From MM2 sp035460165 (GTDB lineage Bacteria > Pseudomonadota > Gammaproteobacteria > Burkholderiales > Methylophilaceae), in contig DATHWW010000024.1 in NCBI GenBank assembly GCA_035460165.1, positions 124,001 to 188,000 on the forward strand: DNA of 64,000 nt, written 5' to 3'. Numbering within the stretch: the stretch's first letter is position 1; the number at the start of each line of letters is the position of its first letter. Shown piece by piece: positions 36,472 through 44,401 of the stretch. Under the pieces are notes generated by a model that saw nothing but the letters and a program-made list of their open reading frames with translations, searched no databases and was not told the DNA's origin. The position numbers and the translations under genes were made by a program.

Positions 36472-37380
36472 TTACTTTACTTTTATCGCGTGGCCGCCGA
36501 AGCCTTTACGCATCATGGCCAGCATCTTGTTTCCAAACTCATCCTTGCCCTGGCTGGCGAAGCGCGTCATCAGCGCGACTGTGATCGCCGGTGCGGGCAC
36601 TCCTTGCGCGATGGCTTCGTTGACCGTCCATCGCCCCTCCCCGGAATCGGCCACATACGGCTCGATTCCATTCAATTGCTGGTCTTCCGCCAAGAACTGT
36701 ACGGTTAACTCCAGCAGCCAACTCCGTATCACGCTTCCGTCCTGCCACATTCCGGCTACGGCCGCGAGATCGAAACCGAATTCGGTCTTGCCTTTTAACA
36801 ATGAAAAACCTTCCGCATATACCTGCATGATTCCGTATTCGATGCCGTTGTGGACCATCTTGACGAAATGGCCTGCACCGCTGGGACCGCAATGCAACCA
36901 ACCCTTGTCCGGCGACGGCGCCAGCGCCTGCATCAATGGCTCCACGCGCTTCACGGCGGCAGCATCGCCGCCCACCATCAGCGCATAACCGTTTTGCAGC
37001 CCCCAGATACCGCCAGCCGTCCCGACATCCAGGTAATCGATGTCCAGCTCTTTCATTTCGGCCGCACGCGACTGCGACTCCTGATAATTGGAGTTACCGC
37101 CCTCGATCACGATATCGCCCGGAGACAGCAAGCCGCGCAACTCATCAAGCGTTTGCTCCGTCGGCTCGCCGGCGGGCAGCATCAGCCAGATGGCACGCGG
37201 CGCCGGCATTTTCGCGACTGCATCGGCAAGCGAAACGGCGACTTCAAGACCGCATTCGTCAGCAAGCTCCCGGGTAACATTCTGGCTAAGGTTATAACCT
37301 ACGACTTCATGTCCGGCGCGGCGCAAACGACGCGCCATATTGCCGCCCATTTTGCCCAAACCTATCATCGCAACTCGCAA
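36472..37380 (-). CDS. gnd: 6-phosphogluconate dehydrogenase, decarboxylating (short type)
   Basis: 302 residues from TTG 37380, which has AGGAGA 6 nt upstream; an ATG four codons later would cut the first beta strand. N-terminal motif GLGKMGGN (7-14) and the substrate block GPSGAGHFVKMVHNGIEYG are conserved. At about 300 residues it belongs to the short YqeC/GndA-like group, not the 470-residue E. coli Gnd. Some of these enzymes prefer NAD. It heads the gnd-zwf-crcB-DUF190 operon. Confidence 0.93.
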   Translation of the reverse strand: MRVAMIGLGKMGGNMARRLRRAGHEVVGYNLSQNVTRELADECGLEVAVSLADAVAKMPAPRAIWLMLPAGEPTEQTLDELRGLLSPGDIVIEGGNSNYQESQSRAAEMKELDIDYLDVGTAGGIWGLQNGYALMVGGDAAAVKRVEPLMQALAPSPDKGWLHCGPSGAGHFVKMVHNGIEYGIMQVYAEGFSLLKGKTEFGFDLAAVAGMWQDGSVIRSWLLELTVQFLAEDQQLNGIEPYVADSGEGRWTVNEAIAQGVPAPAITVALMTRFASQGKDEFGNKMLAMMRKGFGGHAIKVK

Positions 37381-37487
37381 GAAAATTCTCCTTTTCTGAT
37401 CCGCAGGTGTTATCTTGCCCGCCACAGGTTGATCAATTATTCTAACAGGTTTGACCCCTTGACGATAACTGCCAAGGTCTAGCCGCG

Positions 37488-38975
37488 ATGCAACGCGGCC
37501 AGATGCCCCGAAAGAAAGATATTCCGTTGCGCATTCTCTACGTCACTTCAGAAGCCTATCCACTCATCAAAACCGGAGGGCTTGCCGATGTTAGCGGCTC
37601 TCTCCCGGCAGCATTCAGGCATCTGGGCGAAGACGTGCGCCTGTTGATTCCAGGTTACTCCCAGGTGTTGTCCAAATTACGCAATACCCGTGCCCTATTG
37701 GAACTGAAATGGCTGCCGATGGTAGGCAATGTAAGACTGGTAATGGGCGAAATGCCCGACACAGGCGTACCTGTGATAGCCGTCGACATCCCACAACTCT
37801 ATGTGCGGGACGGCGGCCCTTACCTGGATGCCACGGGGCATGAATGGGCAGACAATCCGCTACGCTTCGGTGTTCTTTCGCGCATTGCAGCAATACTCGC
37901 CGGCAAAGCCAGTCCGATGTCCGACTGGATTCCGGATATCGTACATTGCAACGATTGGCAATGCGGACTGGCCCCGGCCTACATGCACTATTCAGGTTCG
38001 CCATGCGCCAAATCGGTGCTCGGAATCCATAACCTCGCCTTTCAGGGAAATTTTCCAGCCGAATGGATAGACAGACTCAGTCTGCCGCCTGAAGGTTTCA
38101 GCATCAATGGGTTTGAGTACTATGGACAGCTGTCCTTTCTGAAGGCTGGCGTTTATTACTCGGACAGCATTGCGACCGTCAGTCCAACGTATGCGCAAGA
38201 AATCCAGACGGCGGAATACGGATTCGGCTTGCAGGGGCTGCTGGCAATGCGCAGCAAGGATACTCACGGCATCCTCAACGGGATCGACATCAACGCATGG
38301 GATCCGGCCCAGGATATGCACCTGCCGCAAACATACGACAGCACCAGCCTGGACAAGAAAGACACGGTCAAACTGGCCTTGCAGCAACGGCTAGGCCTGA
38401 CCCAGGATGCAGATGTACCATTGCTGGGCGTAGTCAGCCGGCTCACCAACCAGAAGGGCCTCGACCTGTTCCTCAAGTGTGCAGCCCCCCTGCTGGATCA
38501 GGGCTGCCAGATCGCCGTCCTTGGCGGCGGCGATCCCGCGCTGGAGCAAGGCTTTCTACAATTGGCACACGCGCATCCGCAGCAGGTCAGCGTCACCATC
38601 GGCTACAACGAACCGCTGTCGCACCTGATCATGGCTGGGGCGGATATCTTTATCATGCCTTCGCGCTTCGAACCGTGCGGCCTGAACCAGATGTACGGAT
38701 TGCGCTACGGCACCCCGCCGATCGTGCGCCGCACGGGAGGGTTGGCCGATTCGGTGCACGACACCACAGCAACATCGTTGGCGAACAACAGCGCAAACGG
38801 CTTTGTTTTCGACCTGCCGAATACCAACGAGCTTTTAACAACCATCCAGCGCGCCCTGATCAGTTATGGCAACAAGGCCGAATGGCGCCAGATACAGCGA
38901 AACGGCATGGCAGTCGATTTGAGCTGGGATCACAGCGCTCAGGAATATCTGAATATCTATCATTCCCTCATGTGA
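37488..38975 (+). CDS. glgA: Glycogen synthase (ADP-glucose)
   Basis: 495 residues, GT5 glycosyltransferase that extends glycogen from ADP-glucose. The N-terminal KTGGLADVSGSLP motif binds the ADP-glucose; the C-terminal motif is EPCGLNQMYGLRYGT followed by RRTGGLADSV. The ATG at 37488 is used; MPRKK at 37503 is an alternative. No other glg gene is nearby. A strong terminator follows. Confidence 0.96.
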   Translation: MQRGQMPRKKDIPLRILYVTSEAYPLIKTGGLADVSGSLPAAFRHLGEDVRLLIPGYSQVLSKLRNTRALLELKWLPMVGNVRLVMGEMPDTGVPVIAVDIPQLYVRDGGPYLDATGHEWADNPLRFGVLSRIAAILAGKASPMSDWIPDIVHCNDWQCGLAPAYMHYSGSPCAKSVLGIHNLAFQGNFPAEWIDRLSLPPEGFSINGFEYYGQLSFLKAGVYYSDSIATVSPTYAQEIQTAEYGFGLQGLLAMRSKDTHGILNGIDINAWDPAQDMHLPQTYDSTSLDKKDTVKLALQQRLGLTQDADVPLLGVVSRLTNQKGLDLFLKCAAPLLDQGCQIAVLGGGDPALEQGFLQLAHAHPQQVSVTIGYNEPLSHLIMAGADIFIMPSRFEPCGLNQMYGLRYGTPPIVRRTGGLADSVHDTTATSLANNSANGFVFDLPNTNELLTTIQRALISYGNKAEWRQIQRNGMAVDLSWDHSAQEYLNIYHSLM

Positions 38976-39050
38976 GAAAATCTAAGTTTTGGTATGGCTA
39001 TTGCTTAATTGTAAGCGAGCTTTTCTCCAAAGCTTAAATCTCCTCCTTGA

Positions 39051-39075
39051 GGGTGCGCTTCGCACCCTTTTTTTT
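39051..39075 (+). terminator. Intrinsic terminator after glgA
   Basis: GGGTGCG, loop CTT, CGCACCC, then eight T residues. The T-run is only on the plus strand, so it serves glgA and not the convergent FecR gene. Confidence 0.9.
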
Positions 39076-39092
39076 GCCAATCACCTTCTCAA

Positions 39093-39821
39093 TCAATACC
39101 GGCGTGGGCTGCCGTAACCTTCATCGAAAAGATTGAATGGCGGCGTACGGCCAACCAGTGCCTCGACCAATGCAAGCTCAAGGTCGGTATGATTCTTGAA
39201 AGGCGCGCTACGAATGCGTTGCCCGCTGGCACCATCGGCGAAAATATAGCGCGGAGCATCATGATGCTGTGAAACTATCGTTTCCTGGCTGGCAGGGTCG
39301 CCCAGTGCGGCAATATCGACAGTGCCATAGCAAGTACAGACATAAGACCGGTCTGCCTGCGCCTCCACATACAGGCCGGTGCCGCGTATGCCGATGGTAG
39401 CCGTCGGGGTACTGAAATGATGCTCTTTCTTTCCAAAAACCGACAAAAGCGCCCCACTCACCAGTCGCAAACCCGACACCAGAAGCGAGTCGTCGCCGGA
39501 AAGCTCCAGCTTGCTGCCTCCGCGCATCAGGAAAGCATCCTTGCCGACCACAAAAATCAGCTGCCCGTCTCTGGCCGTTTCGATGCGGTCGTTGTGCTCG
39601 ATCGCGGTCTGCATGGTAGCCGGCTTGCCATTGACCAGCACTTTTCCGCGTAAATCATATATGGACTGCCCCGCCGGCAACGCGCGCGGCACTCGTCCTA
39701 AAGCACCTGCACGCGCCATGCCGGGCAGTAAAATGCTTCCTCCCAGCGCATAAGCCCCAGCTTGCAAAGCACAGATCAGGAAATCGCGACGAGCTTCGAA
39801 AGCTTCGGATTGTTTTGTCAT
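39093..39821 (-). CDS. FecR domain protein with Tat-type signal
   Basis: 242 residues. The N-terminus has a twin-arginine motif (ARRDFLI, R11-R12) and a hydrophobic stretch ending GMARAGA, so export through Tat is likely. The body is a FecR domain (GKVLVNGKPATM, TPTATIGIRGTGLYVE). Unlike classical FecR it has no cytoplasmic sigma-factor-binding segment and no fecI gene is near, so an extracytoplasmic or structural role is more likely than TonB signalling. It is divergent from a beta-barrel gene and shares its promoter region. No Shine-Dalgarno is seen; the -10 box ends 9 nt before the ATG. Confidence 0.8.
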   Translation of the reverse strand: MTKQSEAFEARRDFLICALQAGAYALGGSILLPGMARAGALGRVPRALPAGQSIYDLRGKVLVNGKPATMQTAIEHNDRIETARDGQLIFVVGKDAFLMRGGSKLELSGDDSLLVSGLRLVSGALLSVFGKKEHHFSTPTATIGIRGTGLYVEAQADRSYVCTCYGTVDIAALGDPASQETIVSQHHDAPRYIFADGASGQRIRSAPFKNHTDLELALVEALVGRTPPFNLFDEGYGSPRRY

Positions 39822-39838
39822 AGCGAGTGCTTTATATT
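39810..39838 (+). promoter_or_regulatory. Possible promoter of the beta-barrel gene
   Basis: TTGTTT (39810-39815), 17-nt spacer, TATATT (39833-39838). The -35 is weak. Its -10 overlaps the -10 of the opposing FecR promoter by four bases. Confidence 0.4.
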
Positions 39839-39860
39839 CTTGAATTCAAAGGGGTGTCAA
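39831..39860 (-). promoter_or_regulatory. Strong sigma-70 promoter of the FecR gene
   Basis: The minus strand reads TTGACA (39860-39855), 18-nt spacer, TATAAA (39836-39831). The -35 adjoins the ribosome binding site of the opposite gene. Transcription should begin about 2-3 nt before the FecR ATG. Confidence 0.65.
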
Positions 39861-39862
39861 GC

Positions 39863-40726
39863 ATGAACTGGCAACGTAGCATTTTCATACTCACATGCCA
39901 GGGACTGGCAGGAATCGCGCAGGCCGATGCGACGCATATGGGCATCGAGGCTGCACTAGCGCATGAAAGCAATATCGGCCGCGCCGAATACAGCCGGGAT
40001 GTGCAGGAAGATACCGCCTTCCAAGTAGGCGCCAACATTAGTCGCAGCGTGCGGATTACCGCCAACAGCGGACTCGTCGCTCGCGCCGGCATCCAGTTGC
40101 AAGAGCAGGCGCATTACGACAACTTGAGTCTTGCGGCGGCCGGCGCGGGAATCCGCTATCGCTTACAACCCTTCCCGGGCTTTACAACGCCGTGGATCGA
40201 TCTCTCTTTGGGCGCCGAACGCCTGGAATATCGCGACAGCGAAATCCGCGACGGGTGGGTCAGTAGTCTTGGCGTTGCAGCGGGAAAATACTTTACGGAC
40301 AAATTACGCATGACCGGGGGCTGGATGGCGGAGCGGCGCCATGCGGAAAACGGCCGCGTATTCGATCTGCGCAATCACGGCTGGCATCTCGGTATTGATT
40401 TCCACCTGACGCCGCAAGCGTCGCTCTATGCCAAGGCAACCCGGATCTTCGGCGACCAGGTCTCTTCCGCCTTCCAGTCCTCGGTGTCCGGTAATCCGCT
40501 ACGCTATTCGGCGCAAACGCCTGACGCTGCACTCTCTGAACACGGAAACTCCCGCAACGCCTATCGGTTCGATGCGGTCACCAACACAATGGAATTAGGC
40601 TACAACCACGCCATCAGAGGAAACATGGCCTTCGACATCAGCGCACGCTACTTCGACGCGGATGCCGAGGGCGGACACACCTACCACGGCTACTCGGCCC
40701 GGGCAGGCTTGTTGTATCAGTTCTGA
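39863..40726 (+). CDS. Outer-membrane beta-barrel protein, unknown function
   Basis: 287 residues from ATG 39863 (AAAGGGG upstream). Signal peptide MNWQRSIFILTCQGLAGIAQA, then alternating amphipathic strands such as LSLAAAGAGIRYRLQPF and GWHLGIDFHLTP, ending in ARAGLLYQF with the C-terminal Phe that marks proteins inserted by BamA. Roughly 12 strands could be drawn but the count is uncertain. I do not recognise a family. Its divergent neighbour is an exported FecR-domain protein, which suggests a shared envelope function. Confidence 0.75.
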   Translation: MNWQRSIFILTCQGLAGIAQADATHMGIEAALAHESNIGRAEYSRDVQEDTAFQVGANISRSVRITANSGLVARAGIQLQEQAHYDNLSLAAAGAGIRYRLQPFPGFTTPWIDLSLGAERLEYRDSEIRDGWVSSLGVAAGKYFTDKLRMTGGWMAERRHAENGRVFDLRNHGWHLGIDFHLTPQASLYAKATRIFGDQVSSAFQSSVSGNPLRYSAQTPDAALSEHGNSRNAYRFDAVTNTMELGYNHAIRGNMAFDISARYFDADAEGGHTYHGYSARAGLLYQF

Positions 40727-40735
40727 GTTTACTGC

Positions 40736-41284
40736 TCAGTCCAGTTTGATGAAGTGCTCGCGGTAGTACTTCAGCTCTTCGATAGACTCGTGAATGTCCG
40801 CCAGCGCGGTATGCTTGCTGGCCTTCTTGAATCCGTCATAGACCTTAGGTTTCCATCGGCGCGCCAACTCCTTGAACGTGCTGACATCCAGATTACGGTA
40901 ATGGAAATAGTCCTCCAGCTTGGGCATATAGCGCGCCATGAAGCGGCGATCCTGGCAGATGGAATTACCGCACATCGGCGATTTATTGGCGGGGACCCAT
41001 TCCTTGAGGAATTCGATCATTTGCGCTTCTGCGGCTGCTTCGTTCAGCGTCGAGGCCTTCACCTTGTCGATCAGGCCGGATTTGCCATGCGTGCCCTTGT
41101 TCCATGCATCCATACCATCCAGCACTTCGTCGGATTGATGCACGACCAGAACGGGGGATTCTGCGAGAATTTCCAGATTGGCATCCGTGATAACGACAGC
41201 GAGCTCCAGAATGACGTCACTGTCGGGGAGCAGCCCACTCATCTCCATATCGATCCAGATTAGATTATTGTTATCTTGTGCCAT
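40736..41284 (-). CDS. orn: Oligoribonuclease
   Basis: 182 residues, DEDDh exonuclease that degrades 2-5-nt RNAs, including pGpG from c-di-GMP turnover. Catalytic D12 and E14 lie in LIWIDMEMSGLLPDSD, with NSICQDRRFM and the final ALADIHESIEELKYYREH (His and Asp). It is convergent with the beta-barrel gene and divergent from the M48 protease. Confidence 0.96.
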   Translation of the reverse strand: MAQDNNNLIWIDMEMSGLLPDSDVILELAVVITDANLEILAESPVLVVHQSDEVLDGMDAWNKGTHGKSGLIDKVKASTLNEAAAEAQMIEFLKEWVPANKSPMCGNSICQDRRFMARYMPKLEDYFHYRNLDVSTFKELARRWKPKVYDGFKKASKHTALADIHESIEELKYYREHFIKLD

Positions 41285-41347
41285 AATGAACCTTGCTGCC
41301 TTTCAACGCTTCCAAATAGTGCCGAGTTTAACCGAAAATAAATCCCG

Positions 41348-42586
41348 ATGACCGCTTTTACCACCCTGTTCCTGAGTTTGCTTGTTCTGACTACGCTGAT
41401 CCGTTTCTGGCTGGGACGGCGGCATATTGCCTATATCCAGTCGCACCGGAATACTGTTCCTCCGGCCTTCGCGAACAATATCAGTCTGGAAGCGCATCAA
41501 AAAGCGGCCGACTACTCCTCGGCCAAGACGCGACTGGTCATCACCGAAAGCCTGGTACAGGCCGCCCTGTTATTCGCACTCACACTCGGAGGGGGCCTGC
41601 AGTGGATAGACGAAGCCTGGCGCGGGATTTTACCGGACGCCGAGATTATCCGTGGCGCCCTGGTCATCCTGTCCGCGTTCGTCATCAGCAGCCTGATCGA
41701 GATACCGCTGGATTATTACAAGGCTTTTGTCGTGGACGAGCGCTTCGGCTTCAACAAGATGACACGCGGCATGTTTTTCACCGACATGATCAAGCACGCC
41801 GTCGTCGGCCTGGCGCTCGGCGCACCGTTGCTGTTTGCGGCACTGTGGCTGATGCAGGGGGCCGGCAATTGGTGGTGGCTGTACCTATGGGTACTGTGGT
41901 CAGGCTTTAACCTGTTGATGCTGGCGGTTTATCCGACCGTAATCGCGCCCTTGTTCAACAAGTTTTCGCCATTGACTGACGAAGCGCTGAAAACGCGCAT
42001 TGAAACCTTGCTGACACGTTGCGGCTTCAAGTCGCAAGGTTTGTATGTGATGGACGGCTCGCGCCGCAGCAGCCATGGCAATGCTTATTTCACCGGCTTT
42101 GGCGCCGCCAAGCGCGTGGTGTTTTTCGATACATTGCTCGACCGCCTGGATGCGGACGAAATCGAGGCCGTATTGGCGCATGAGCTCGGCCACTTCAAGC
42201 ACAAACACGTGATCAAGCGCATTGCGCTGATGTTCGTCGTCAGCTTCTTCGGCCTGGCCCTGCTCGGCTGGCTGGTCAACCAGCCGTGGTTCTATACCGA
42301 TCTCGGTGTCGCCAACCCCAGCAATTACATGGCGCTGCTGCTATTCATCCTGGTAAGCCCGGTCTTCACTTTCCTGTTCCGGCCGCTGCTTGCAGGTTAT
42401 TCCCGCAAAAACGAATTCGAGGCCGACGAATACGCCGCTACGCATTCCAATGCGAAACATCTGGTCGAAGCACTGGTCAAACTTTACCGCGACAACGCCT
42501 CGACCCTGACGCCCGATCCGTTGCATTCGGCGTTTTACGACTCTCATCCGCCGGCCAGCATACGGATCGCCAAGCTCGAATCCTGA
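41348..42586 (+). CDS. M48 family membrane zinc protease (Ste24-like)
   Basis: 412 residues with about six membrane helices. The zinc motif HELGH is near residue 278 in VLAHELGHFKH, and the third ligand is in EFEADEYAA. Long cytoplasmic or periplasmic loops (GFNKMTRGMFFTD) match the Ste24/CAAX protease group found in betaproteobacteria. The likely role is membrane-protein quality control. Upstream is orn, divergent, a frequent arrangement. The cytochrome c gene follows after 11 nt, and rsgA lies a little further on. Confidence 0.93.
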   Translation: MTAFTTLFLSLLVLTTLIRFWLGRRHIAYIQSHRNTVPPAFANNISLEAHQKAADYSSAKTRLVITESLVQAALLFALTLGGGLQWIDEAWRGILPDAEIIRGALVILSAFVISSLIEIPLDYYKAFVVDERFGFNKMTRGMFFTDMIKHAVVGLALGAPLLFAALWLMQGAGNWWWLYLWVLWSGFNLLMLAVYPTVIAPLFNKFSPLTDEALKTRIETLLTRCGFKSQGLYVMDGSRRSSHGNAYFTGFGAAKRVVFFDTLLDRLDADEIEAVLAHELGHFKHKHVIKRIALMFVVSFFGLALLGWLVNQPWFYTDLGVANPSNYMALLLFILVSPVFTFLFRPLLAGYSRKNEFEADEYAATHSNAKHLVEALVKLYRDNASTLTPDPLHSAFYDSHPPASIRIAKLES

Positions 42587-42597
42587 AGGAGCTCCTT

Positions 42598-42915
42598 ATG
42601 CGCATCGCAGCCATCATCGGTTTCATATCCTTGGGAATGTTTTCCTCGATGGCGCATGCCGATCCTTTTGAGCGCGGCGATGCCGCCCGCGGCAAGGCGC
42701 TGGTAGAGAAGCACTGCATTTCCTGCCATGCCAGCAGCTATGGGGGTGACGGTTCCGGGATCTATACGCGAGATGATCGCAAGGTTAGGGACGGCAGCGC
42801 ACTAGTGCAGCAAATCCGCAATTGCAATACCAATCTCGGGCTGCAATGGTTCGAAGATGAAGAGATTCACGTCGCCCGATATCTGAACAACACGTACTAC
42901 CACTTCGACCGCTAA
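42598..42915 (+). CDS. Small periplasmic c-type cytochrome without methionine ligand
   Basis: 105 residues with AAGGAG upstream. A signal peptide (IAAIIGFISLGMFSSMAHA) is followed by one heme site CISCH. The mature part contains no Met, so the usual His/Met heme is not possible. Candidate sixth ligands are the His in EEIHVARYL and the His in YYHFDR at the C-terminus. An additional Cys lies in RNCNTNLG. Electron-transfer partner unknown. A weak CGGCA/TGCCG hairpin follows at 42917-42933. Confidence 0.85.
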   Translation: MRIAAIIGFISLGMFSSMAHADPFERGDAARGKALVEKHCISCHASSYGGDGSGIYTRDDRKVRDGSALVQQIRNCNTNLGLQWFEDEEIHVARYLNNTYYHFDR

Positions 42916-42949
42916 CGGCAAAACTCCTGCCGTCTTCTATCTTAATCTA

Positions 42950-43315
42950 TTACTTCGGCCCCGGAGCGGTAGCGGCCGGATCGGTCGTGCCGGAATAGGC
43001 AGACCATGCCGGCTTGAACTCCTTCAGCGACAGTTTGCCGTCATGATTGCTGTCGGAACTCTGGAAAATCCGATCGAACCCAGGCAACACAGTCACGTCC
43101 GCCAGGGAAATGTAACCTTTCTTGCCATTATCCAACTTGGCAAACACCGACTCGGCGGTTTCCTGCTTGCTCGGCACCACGGTCGGCATTTCCTGCGCAC
43201 TCGGCGTCATTTCCATCTCGCCGGCTTCCCCGGCGCTAACGAGATTTGCAAACGCGAGTACATTGGCAATTAATAGCGCTCGTAGTGCATGGACGAGCAT
43301 CACCATCCAATTCAT
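42950..43315 (-). CDS. Exported EF-hand calcium-binding protein
   Basis: 121 residues from ATG 43315, which has AAGGAGA upstream; the frame is open 42 nt further without a better start. Signal peptide or anchor (LLIANVLAFANLVSAG), a low-complexity spacer, then two EF-hand loops. The second, DSNHDGKLSLKE, is canonical at positions 1, 3, 5, 6 and 12. The first, DNGKKGYISLAD, has Lys at position 5 and may not bind calcium. A hairpin (TTTGCGG and CCGCAAA, 43336-43355) lies just ahead of the ribosome binding site. Confidence 0.75.
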   Translation of the reverse strand: MNWMVMLVHALRALLIANVLAFANLVSAGEAGEMEMTPSAQEMPTVVPSKQETAESVFAKLDNGKKGYISLADVTVLPGFDRIFQSSDSNHDGKLSLKEFKPAWSAYSGTTDPAATAPGPK

Positions 43316-43510
43316 GACTTTCTCCTTTTGATTTTGCGGTTGATTCCGCAAAGTCACTCAGCCCCATCGAGATAATTGATTGTATTCATTAGAATTATGA
43401 TCGATAGCTTGCGCTAGCGCGGCTTCAACGCCTTATAGAACGGACGCCGTACTGCAAAGGAAAGTTCCTTCCGGCATCAGGCGCAACGAAAATTAGGCAA
43501 TAATGACGCC

Positions 43511-44401
43511 ATGCAAAAACATAACGCTTCCAAGCCGCAACTACTACCCGCGCTCGTCGTTGCCTCGTTCGGCAAGCGCTACGATGTCGAACTCGAAAAT
43601 GGCACGCAAATCAGCTGCGTAACGCGCGGGAAGAAAAGCGATCTTGCATGCGGCGACCGGGTGCAAATCCAAATGACCTCCGGCAATGAGGGCGTGGTTG
43701 AAGACATATTGCCGCGCAGCAGCCTGCTCTATCGCAGCAATGAATACCGCAAAAAACTGTTGGCCGCGAATGTCACGCAAATCATTATCGTCATCGCCGC
43801 CGAACCCAGTTTTTACGAAGACCTCGTCAACCGCTGCCTGATCGCGGCAGAGGCGGCCGCCATCAAGGCATTAATCCTTCTGAACAAAAGCGATCTACCC
43901 GAAACATCCGTCGTCTTGAAACACCTGGAGCTATACCAGTCTCTCGGATACTCGGTACAAGCGCTGTCCGCGATACAAGACGCCTCGCAACTTCGGTCGT
44001 GGCTGCAAGGGCATACCAGCGTACTGGTGGGCCAGTCAGGAATGGGGAAATCCACGCTGGTCAATGCCTTGTTGCCCGAGGCGAATTCCCGCACGCAGGA
44101 AATTTCGGCTGTACTGGATAGCGGCAAGCACACCACCACCTCGGCACGCCTCTACCATCTGGACAGCGCAAGCAGCCTGATCGATTCGCCCGGACTGCAG
44201 GAATTCGGCCTGAATCACCTCACCTCGGACGAAATGGAGCACGCCTTCATCGAATTCCGGCCTTATCTGGGCAAATGCCGCTTCAACAATTGCCGCCATC
44301 ACAAGGAGCCGGATTGCGCCATTCTTAACGCGGTCAGGGATGGAAAAATCAGTCAAATCCGGCTAGAGTCCTATCAAAAGCTGCTTGCCGAACTCGCATG
44401 A
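43511..44401 (+). CDS. rsgA: Ribosome small-subunit GTPase RsgA
   Basis: 296 residues. RsgA is a late 30S assembly GTPase with circularly permuted motifs: NKSD (G4) comes before GQSGMGKSTLVN (G1) and DSPGLQEFGL (G3). An N-terminal OB fold and the C-terminal zinc knuckle CRFNNCRHHKEPDC are present. An AATAAT box lies 6 nt before the ATG, with no Shine-Dalgarno. It overlaps the deacetylase gene by 4 nt. Confidence 0.95.
   Translation: MQKHNASKPQLLPALVVASFGKRYDVELENGTQISCVTRGKKSDLACGDRVQIQMTSGNEGVVEDILPRSSLLYRSNEYRKKLLAANVTQIIIVIAAEPSFYEDLVNRCLIAAEAAAIKALILLNKSDLPETSVVLKHLELYQSLGYSVQALSAIQDASQLRSWLQGHTSVLVGQSGMGKSTLVNALLPEANSRTQEISAVLDSGKHTTTSARLYHLDSASSLIDSPGLQEFGLNHLTSDEMEHAFIEFRPYLGKCRFNNCRHHKEPDCAILNAVRDGKISQIRLESYQKLLAELA

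Noticed and set aside
42917..42933. Hairpin CGGCA/TGCCG after the cytochrome gene as terminator
   Set aside because: Only 5 bp with a 7-nt loop and a poor T-run; too weak to call.
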